Assembly: GCA_025455085.1 (NCBI GenBank)
Contig: JALONF010000040.1
Span: 1-19,116 of the forward strand
Direction of reading: 5' to 3'
Length of the DNA: 19,116 nucleotides
Source: Ignavibacteriaceae bacterium
Lineage (GTDB): Bacteria > Bacteroidota > Ignavibacteria > Ignavibacteriales > Ignavibacteriaceae
This document shows positions 14,334 to 19,116 of the stretch, piece by piece; the stretch's first letter is position 1, and the number at the start of each line of letters is the position of its first letter. The notes below the pieces were generated by a model. The model ran no database searches and was not told where the DNA came from. It was given only the letters and a program-made list of their open reading frames with translations. A program made the translations under genes and the position numbers.

Positions 14334-14411
14334 AATTAGAAATTATAAATTAAAGATTACAAGCCAGTATTGACAATTTTTAATTGTTCATTTCTAATTT
14401 TTAATTGAACC
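14334..14411. repeat. Inverted pair of 7-bp arrays in the tRNA spacer
   Basis: The left array has four units from 14334 (AATTAGA, AATTATA, AATTAAA, GATTACA). The right array has five units from 14377 (TTTTTAA, TTGTTCA, TTTCTAA, TTTTTAA, TTGAACC) that read as the complement of the left type. The two could fold into an imperfect stem. Both the -35 and -10 words of the likely promoter for tRNA-Val fall in or beside the right array. Confidence 0.75.
14370..14398 (+). promoter_or_regulatory. Likely sigma-70 type promoter for tRNA-Val (and possibly thrS)
   Basis: TTGACA at 14370-14375, a 17-base spacer, then TCTAAT at 14393-14398 (five of six matches to TATAAT). Predicted start is near 14405, just before the tRNA at 14413. 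It is a perfect -35 with ideal spacing, but it is embedded in a repeat array, so some chance of coincidence remains. Confidence 0.55.
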
Positions 14412-14412
14412 C

Positions 14413-14486
14413 GGGCTCTTAGCTCAGTTGGTTAGAGCGTCTGCTTGACGTGCAGAAGGTCAAAGGTTCGACTCCTTTAGAGCCCA
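14413..14486 (+). tRNA. tRNA-Val (GAC)
   Basis: A 74-base tRNA. The acceptor GGGCTCT pairs with AGAGCCC, discriminator A. The D arm is in CTCAGTTGGTTAGAG. The anticodon stem-loop TCTGC-TTGACGT-GCAGA has anticodon GAC. The T arm is AAAGG-TTCGACT-CCTTT. CCA is not encoded. The predicted promoter lies just upstream and a terminator-like hairpin just downstream. Confidence 0.97.
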
Positions 14487-14491
14487 CACTA

Positions 14492-14539
14492 CCTTCCGGA
14501 AAAGTAATGAGAAGTTTAAATATTCCGGCAGGTTTTTTT
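14492..14539 (+). terminator. Terminator-like hairpin between tRNA-Val and thrS
   Basis: Arms CCTTCCGGAA (14492-14501) and TTCCGGCAGG (14523-14532) pair at 9 of 10 positions across a 21-base loop, followed directly by seven T residues (14533-14539). It starts 5 bases after tRNA-Val and ends 10 bases before the thrS ATG. It could end the tRNA transcript or act as an attenuator or translational control element for thrS. Confidence 0.7.
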
Positions 14540-14549
14540 ATAAAAGTTT

Positions 14550-16484
14550 ATGAATAAGATTAAAATAAGATTTCCAGATGGTCAGGAGAAAGAATTTGAG
14601 AAAGGTGTTACACCTTTTCAGATCGCTCAATCAATCTCAGAAAGACTTGCTGATGAGGTGCTGGCTGCAAAGGTAAACGGATCTGTCATAGATATGCATA
14701 GACCAATTCATCAGGATACTAATATTCACTTTCTCAAATTTGATGATGAGGAGGGAAAAGAAGTTTATTGGCATTCTTCATCTCATTTGATGGCTCATGC
14801 AATCAAGTCTTTATATCCGGAGGCAAAGTTTGGCGTTGGCCCTGCTATTGAAAATGGTTTCTATTACGACTTCGATATCAGCAAAAAGCTCGATGAGGAA
14901 GACCTTCGCAAGATTGAAGAGAAAATGGAAAAGATCTCTAAAGAAGATCATAAGTTTGAGAGGACAGAACTACCAAAAGTAAAAGCGGTAGACTTTTTCG
15001 AAAAGCAGAATGATCAATACAAACTGGAAATCTTAAGTGAGCTTGATGAAAACAATGAAGTGATCAGCATCTATAATGAAGGTGATTTTACTGATTTGTG
15101 TACAGGTCCTCATTTACCTTCTGCGGGAAAAATAAAATTTGTAAAGCTCTTAAGTGTATCAGGCTCATATTGGCGTGGTGATGAGCATAATAAGCAGATG
15201 CAAAGAATTTATGGTATTTCTTTCCCAAAGAAAAAAATGCTTGATGATTACATTCATTTTCTTGAAGAAGCGAAAAGAAGAGATCACAGGAAGCTTGGTA
15301 AACAGCTTGATTTATTCAGTGTTCACGAAGAAGCTGGTGCAGGATTGATTTACTGGCATCCGAAAGGTGCCCGCATAAGAATGGAAATTGAAGACTACTG
15401 GCGCAATGCACATTTGCAAAACGGTTATGAGTTACTCTATTCTCCTCATATGGGGAAAAGCTGGCTTTGGGAAACAAGCGGTCATCTGGATTTTTATAAA
15501 GATAGTATGTATTCAGGAATGAAGATTGACGAACAGGATTATTTCATCAAACCCATGAACTGTCCTTTTCACATTATGATTTACAAAGCACATCTTCGTT
15601 CGTATCGGGATTTGCCACTAAGATGGGCAGAACTTGGCACTGTTTATAGATACGAAAAAAGTGGTGTATTGCATGGCTTGTTGAGAGTTAGAGGATTTAC
15701 ACAAGATGATGCACACATCTTTTGCGCTCATGAACAGATTGAGGAAGAAATTAGAAGAACTGTCAACTTTGCTCGAATGATTCTTGGTACTTTTGGTTTT
15801 AAAGATATGAATTTTTATTTAGCAACTAAACCCGAGGAAGCAGTCGGTGAAGTTGAACTTTGGAATAAAGCAATTGAATCATTAAGAAAAGCTCTTGAAG
15901 CCGAAAAACTTAATTATCAAATGGATGAAGGCGGCGGTGCATTCTACGGTCCAAAGATAGATATCAAAATTAAGGATGCTCTTGGACGGGAATGGCAGTT
16001 AAGCACAATTCAGTTTGATTTTAATTTACCTGAAAGATTTGATATAAATTACATTGGTGAGGATGGAAAAGAGCACAGGCCTTTCATGGTTCATCGTGCA
16101 TTGCTTGGTTCGATAGAAAGATTCTTCGGAATTCTGATTGAACATTATGCCGGAGATTTTCCACTTTGGTTAGCGCCTGTTCAGGCTGTAGTTATCCCGG
16201 TATCGCAGAACTTTTCTGAATATGCTCAGACCATAAATGAAAAACTAATAGCAAGTGGTATCCGTACTCATTTGGATCAAAGAAATGAAAAAATCGGCTA
16301 TAAAATCAGGGATTGGGAAACTCAAAAAGCTCCTTATATGATTATTGTTGGAGAAAAGGAGCTAAATGCTTCCAATATTTCGGTTCGACAGCATAAAAAA
16401 GGTGATCTTGGGGCGTTTACATTAACCGATTTTATTGATAAACTTGCTACTGAAATTAAAAACAAAGATTACACAACAATTTAA
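14550..16484 (+). CDS. thrS: Threonine--tRNA ligase
   Basis: A 644-residue class II synthetase charging tRNA-Thr. Domains are TGS (about 1-62), an editing domain with HSSSHLMAHAIKSLYP (HxxxH) and, later, DLCTGPHLP, then the catalytic core with MNCPFHIMIYK, RYEKSGVLHGLLRVRGFTQD and HRALLGSIERFFGILIEHYAG, then an anticodon-binding domain from about 540. Likely zinc ligands are Cys338, His389 and His515. Length matches the full-length bacterial enzyme. The ATG at 14550 has no good Shine-Dalgarno sequence because the T-run of the preceding hairpin occupies that position. infC follows 11 bases after the stop. This is the usual thrS-infC-rpmI-rplT-pheST arrangement. Confidence 0.98.
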   Translation: MNKIKIRFPDGQEKEFEKGVTPFQIAQSISERLADEVLAAKVNGSVIDMHRPIHQDTNIHFLKFDDEEGKEVYWHSSSHLMAHAIKSLYPEAKFGVGPAIENGFYYDFDISKKLDEEDLRKIEEKMEKISKEDHKFERTELPKVKAVDFFEKQNDQYKLEILSELDENNEVISIYNEGDFTDLCTGPHLPSAGKIKFVKLLSVSGSYWRGDEHNKQMQRIYGISFPKKKMLDDYIHFLEEAKRRDHRKLGKQLDLFSVHEEAGAGLIYWHPKGARIRMEIEDYWRNAHLQNGYELLYSPHMGKSWLWETSGHLDFYKDSMYSGMKIDEQDYFIKPMNCPFHIMIYKAHLRSYRDLPLRWAELGTVYRYEKSGVLHGLLRVRGFTQDDAHIFCAHEQIEEEIRRTVNFARMILGTFGFKDMNFYLATKPEEAVGEVELWNKAIESLRKALEAEKLNYQMDEGGGAFYGPKIDIKIKDALGREWQLSTIQFDFNLPERFDINYIGEDGKEHRPFMVHRALLGSIERFFGILIEHYAGDFPLWLAPVQAVVIPVSQNFSEYAQTINEKLIASGIRTHLDQRNEKIGYKIRDWETQKAPYMIIVGEKELNASNISVRQHKKGDLGAFTLTDFIDKLATEIKNKDYTTI

Positions 16485-16498
16485 AGAGGTTATACATC
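16485..16498 (+). promoter_or_regulatory. Ribosome binding site and AUC start codon of infC
   Basis: AGAGG at 16485-16489 lies 6 bases before ATC (16496-16498). That ATC opens the frame encoding the conserved IF-3 N-terminus VESIRVNEEIQAPKVRVID. No ATG, GTG or TTG in this frame precedes that conserved block. A non-canonical AUU/AUC start is the known autoregulatory device of infC in other bacteria. Confidence 0.75.
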
Positions 16499-17032
16499 GC
16501 GCAAGTAGAAAGCATCCGCGTAAATGAAGAAATCCAGGCTCCTAAAGTCAGAGTGATTGATACAGAGGGAAAACAGCTTGGTGTATTTTTAATAAAGGAC
16601 GCCAGACGATTAGCTGGTGAAAGAGGAAAAGACCTTGTGGAAATTGCTCCTCAGGCAAAACCTCCTGTCTGTAAAATAATCGATTTTGGAAAATTCAGAT
16701 ACGAACAGCAGAAGAAAGAAAAAATCCAAAAGAAAAATCAGCAGGTTTCGATACTTAAAGAAATAAGGTTTCATCCAAATACTGATGTGCACGATTTTGA
16801 CTTTAAAACAAGACACGCGATTAATTTTCTTGAGGAAGGCAATAAAGTAAAAGCAACTGTTGTATTTAAAGGACGAGAAATGGCGTACGCGGAACTTGGC
16901 GAAAATCTTCTGAAAAGATTTTTAGAAAGAGTTCAGGATGTAGCTAAAGTTGAAGTGGAACCAAAGATGGAAGGTAGAAATATGAGTTTGATCGTGGTTC
17001 CGGCTTCTAAAAAAGGAAAGAAAAAACAATAA
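16496..17032 (+). CDS. infC: Translation initiation factor IF-3
   Basis: A protein of about 178 residues from the ATC start. It binds the 30S subunit, checks start-codon/initiator pairing and blocks premature 50S joining. The N-domain holds IRVNEEIQAPKVRVIDTEG and GLF-like QLGVFLIKDARRLA, followed by the signature AKPPVCKIIDFGKFRYEQQKK, a lysine-rich linker, and the C-domain with KEIRFHPNTDVHDFDFK and VKATVVFKGREMAY. A GTG at 16553 would give only 159 residues and cut off the conserved RVNEEI block, so the ATC is preferred. Because IF-3 rejects non-canonical starts, this predicts negative autoregulation. rpmI follows after 17 bases. Confidence 0.93.
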   Translation: MAQVESIRVNEEIQAPKVRVIDTEGKQLGVFLIKDARRLAGERGKDLVEIAPQAKPPVCKIIDFGKFRYEQQKKEKIQKKNQQVSILKEIRFHPNTDVHDFDFKTRHAINFLEEGNKVKATVVFKGREMAYAELGENLLKRFLERVQDVAKVEVEPKMEGRNMSLIVVPASKKGKKKQ

Positions 17033-17049
17033 TTAAACAGGATTAATTT

Positions 17050-17241
17050 ATGCCAAAGATGAAAAGTAACCGGGGTGCTTCTAAAAGATTTAAGAAAACC
17101 GCTTCGGGAAAATTTAAAAGACAAAAAGCTTATAAGAGTCATATCCTAACCTCAAAATCTACGAAGAGAAAAAGAAATTTGAGGACAACGACATTGGTCT
17201 CTAAAGCTGACCAAAAAAGTGTTAGTTTAATGGTTCAATAA
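17050..17241 (+). CDS. rpmI: 50S ribosomal protein L35
   Basis: A 63-residue basic protein with family landmarks MPKMKSNRGASKRFKKT, SGKFKRQKAYKSHILTSKS and TKRKRNLR. It is a large-subunit component. It starts at ATG with a modest AGGA upstream and lies between infC and rplT as usual; in well-studied relatives it is co-regulated with L20. Confidence 0.97.
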   Translation: MPKMKSNRGASKRFKKTASGKFKRQKAYKSHILTSKSTKRKRNLRTTTLVSKADQKSVSLMVQ

Positions 17242-17259
17242 CGATAAAGGAAAAGTGAA

Positions 17260-17607
17260 ATGCCAAAAGCAAAGAATAACGTTGCTTCAAGAAAAAGAAA
17301 AAGAAAAATCTTAAAACAGTCAAAAGGATACTGGGGTAATCGAGGTAATGTTTTTACGGTTGCCAAAAATGCTGTAGAAAAAGGTCTTGTTCATGCTTAT
17401 AGGGACAGGAAATCTAAAAAAAGAATTTACAGGCAATTATGGATTACCAGGATTAATGCTGCTGTAAGACCTCACGGATTAAGCTATTCAAAGTTCATTA
17501 GTGCTCTTGATACAAAAGGAGTAATAATTAATCGTAAGGTGCTTGCCAACCTCGCTGTTGATAATCCCGATGCTTTCGCTGAACTAGTAAAGTTCTCGAC
17601 TAACTAA
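17260..17607 (+). CDS. rplT: 50S ribosomal protein L20
   Basis: A 115-residue basic protein, N-terminally rich in Lys and Arg (VASRKRKRKILKQSKGYWG), then FTVAKNAVEKGLVHAYRDRK and LWITRINAAVRPHGLSYSKF. It is needed for early 50S assembly and represses the infC/rpmI/rplT operon in E. coli and Bacillus. A good AAAGGA lies before the ATG. Whether the repressor site is conserved here is not evident from the short spacers. Confidence 0.98.
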   Translation: MPKAKNNVASRKRKRKILKQSKGYWGNRGNVFTVAKNAVEKGLVHAYRDRKSKKRIYRQLWITRINAAVRPHGLSYSKFISALDTKGVIINRKVLANLAVDNPDAFAELVKFSTN

Positions 17608-17612
17608 TTCCA

Positions 17613-17647
17613 ACCCTCATAGAGTTAAATATAATTTCTGTGAGGGT
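17613..17647 (+). terminator. Hairpin between rplT and pheS, weak terminator or control element
   Basis: Arms ACCCTCATAG (17613-17622) and CTGTGAGGGT (17638-17647) form ten pairs including one G-T, around a 15-base loop. The following bases are A/T-rich (ATTATTTT) rather than a clean T-run, so partial termination or an mRNA-processing role are both possible. It starts 5 bases after the rplT stop. Confidence 0.55.
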
Positions 17648-17675
17648 ATTATTTTAAATATTCGGCAGTTTCGTT

Positions 17676-18689
17676 ATGCAGCACTCGGAAATAGAGAAAA
17701 TAAAATCTGATTTCAATCATGAAATTGAAAAGGCATCAACAACGGGTGAGATTGAACAAGTCAGAATTAAATATCTCAGTCGGAATGGAATTGTTACAAG
17801 GCTGTTCGATGAACTAAAATCGATATCTGGTGAAGATAAACCTATTTTTGGTAAACTTCTAAATAATCTTAGAACAGAAGTAACCGAATCCTTCAATAGT
17901 AAAAAATCAATTATTGAATCGAATCAACTTCCAGATTCAGCCAGAATAGATCTAACACTTCCGGGAAAGAGTGTAAAGATTGGCAGCCGACACATTCTTA
18001 CTCAAACTCTCTTTGAAATTAAATCAATTTTTAAAGGATTAGGATTTTCAGTTTACGATGGACCTGAGCTTGAATCCGATTATTACAATTTTGAAGCTTT
18101 GAATTTTCCGCCGGATCATCCTGCAAGGGATATGCAGGATACATATTTCGTTAGTGATAAATTTTTACTTCGCACTCACACTACTCCTGTGCAGATAAGA
18201 ATAATGGAAAAAGAACAGCCGCCGATTCGAGCGATAATGCCGGGACGTGTTTATCGAAATGAAGCTATTAGTTCGCGAAGCTATTGCATGTTTCACCAGG
18301 TAGATGGAATTTATGTTGATACCGATGTTTCTTTTGCTGAATTAAAAGGAACTCTAGTTTCCTTTGCCGAACAATTTTATGGTGAAGGTTTGAAATACAG
18401 ATTCAGACCGAGCTTTTTCCCATTTACTGAACCAAGTGCTGAAATGGATATAACCTGCTACATCTGTAAAGGAAAAGGATGCAGAGTTTGTAAGCATTCT
18501 GGATGGCTTGAAATACTTGGCTGTGGAATGGTTGATCCGAATGTATTTAAGTATGTCAATTATGATTCAGAAAAATACACAGGCTACGCATTTGGAATGG
18601 GTATCGAAAGAATTGCTATGCTTAAGTATGGTATTGATGACATCAGAATATTTTTTGAAAATGATTTAAGATTCCTCAAACAATTTTAA
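17676..18689 (+). CDS. pheS: Phenylalanine--tRNA ligase alpha subunit
   Basis: A 337-residue class II catalytic subunit forming an (alpha-beta)2 enzyme with PheT. An N-terminal coiled-coil arm for tRNA (about 1-90) is followed by the catalytic core: GPELESDYYNFEALNFPPDH, MQDTYFV, LLRTHTTPVQIRIM, MPGRVYRNEAISSRS, FHQVDGIYVD, PSAEMDITCYICKGKGC, GCGMVDPNVF and the motif 3 region YAFGMGIERIAMLKYGIDD. Length is normal. It starts at ATG, 68 bases after rplT and downstream of a hairpin. pheT follows after 13 bases. Confidence 0.98.
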   Translation: MQHSEIEKIKSDFNHEIEKASTTGEIEQVRIKYLSRNGIVTRLFDELKSISGEDKPIFGKLLNNLRTEVTESFNSKKSIIESNQLPDSARIDLTLPGKSVKIGSRHILTQTLFEIKSIFKGLGFSVYDGPELESDYYNFEALNFPPDHPARDMQDTYFVSDKFLLRTHTTPVQIRIMEKEQPPIRAIMPGRVYRNEAISSRSYCMFHQVDGIYVDTDVSFAELKGTLVSFAEQFYGEGLKYRFRPSFFPFTEPSAEMDITCYICKGKGCRVCKHSGWLEILGCGMVDPNVFKYVNYDSEKYTGYAFGMGIERIAMLKYGIDDIRIFFENDLRFLKQF

Positions 18690-18702
18690 CCGGAAGTTTT
18701 TT

Positions 18703-19116
18703 GTGAAGATTTCACTTAACTGGATTAAAGATTATGTTAACCTTGATGGCATCTCAGCTGAAGAGATTGTTGATAAGTTAACTATGTCCGGGCTTGAAGT
18801 TGAAGACTATTTTGATCAGAATATAAAATATTCTGGGATTATAGTTGGATTGGTTAAGGATGTGCAGAAGCATCCAAATGCTGATAAGCTAACCGTTTGC
18901 AGTGTCTACGATGGCAAAAATGATTTGGTTGTTGTTTGTGGCGCGCCGAATGTGCAGATAGGACAAAATATTGTCTTCGCTCCTATCGGTTCCATAATTC
19001 CAAAAGGGAATATGGAAATGAAGAAAGTTAAAATCCGAGGTGTCGAATCAAATGGAATGATCTGTGCTGAAGATGAGTTAGAATTGAGTGATGATCATTC
19101 AGGCATAATGGTTTTA
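18703..19116 (+). CDS. pheT: Phenylalanine--tRNA ligase beta subunit, 5' part (runs off the window)
   Basis: The first 138 codons are open to the window end. Translation from the GTG at 18703 begins KISLNWIKDYVNLDG, then LTMSGLEVEDYF, then the OB-fold tRNA-binding domain (about residues 40-138) with VGLVKDVQKHPNADKLTVC, VVCGAPNVQIGQNIVFAPIG, and KIRGVESNGMICAEDELEL. These are textbook PheT N-terminal motifs. A GGAAG lies upstream of the GTG. The catalytic-like B3/B4 editing, B5 and C-terminal domains are outside the window. Confidence 0.95.
   Translation, partial: MKISLNWIKDYVNLDGISAEEIVDKLTMSGLEVEDYFDQNIKYSGIIVGLVKDVQKHPNADKLTVCSVYDGKNDLVVVCGAPNVQIGQNIVFAPIGSIIPKGNMEMKKVKIRGVESNGMICAEDELELSDDHSGIMVL

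Noticed and set aside
16553..17032. infC starting at GTG 16553
   Set aside because: It would remove the conserved RVNEEI region that is encoded in frame just upstream.

Overview
The window is AT-rich bacterial DNA, probably from Ignavibacteria or a close relative in the Bacteroidota/Chlorobiota/Ignavibacteriota group. This placement is an inference. It rests on the style of the proteins, the thrS-infC-rpmI-rplT-pheST gene order, a methylmalonyl-CoA/sodium-pump operon with a split mutase, Shine-Dalgarno sequences that are present but used irregularly, and the abundance of short dispersed repeats.

Layout. (1) Positions 1-3700, minus strand: a cell-surface polysaccharide region with a Wzx-like flippase overlapping an O-antigen ligase/polymerase. 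It carries two small ORFs, each bracketed by repeats: a four-helix-bundle (23S rRNA IVP family) gene between inverted arrays of 7-bp units, and a DUF559-type endonuclease gene between 55-bp direct repeats. The ligase gene itself contains several in-frame repeat-derived segments. (2) 3724-4893, minus: an exported beta-barrel-like protein. (3) 5333-7956, plus: a short SLBB protein and a Wzc-type tyrosine autokinase. The kinase has apparently lost an internal segment of roughly 40 codons, and its tyrosine-rich tail is stranded in another frame after the stop. (4) 8108-13848, minus: methylmalonyl-CoA mutase catalytic subunit, methylmalonyl-CoA epimerase, carboxyltransferase alpha subunit, OadG-like subunit, biotin carrier and membrane beta subunit. 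Together these link succinyl-CoA and propionyl-CoA through a sodium-pumping decarboxylase. (5) 14241-19116, plus: tRNA-Leu(UAA), tRNA-Val(GAC), then thrS, infC, rpmI, rplT, pheS and the 5' part of pheT.

The most distinctive signal is the repeat biology. At least seven sites carry tandem 7-bp units. The unit sequence differs from site to site but the period is constant, and the arrays sit between genes, across stop codons and inside a coding sequence. Other repeats present are a 104-bp element with 10-bp terminal inverted repeats, two short palindromes, and the 55-bp direct repeats around the nuclease gene. In the translation operon, infC appears to start at AUC, and a terminator-like hairpin ends 10 bases before thrS.
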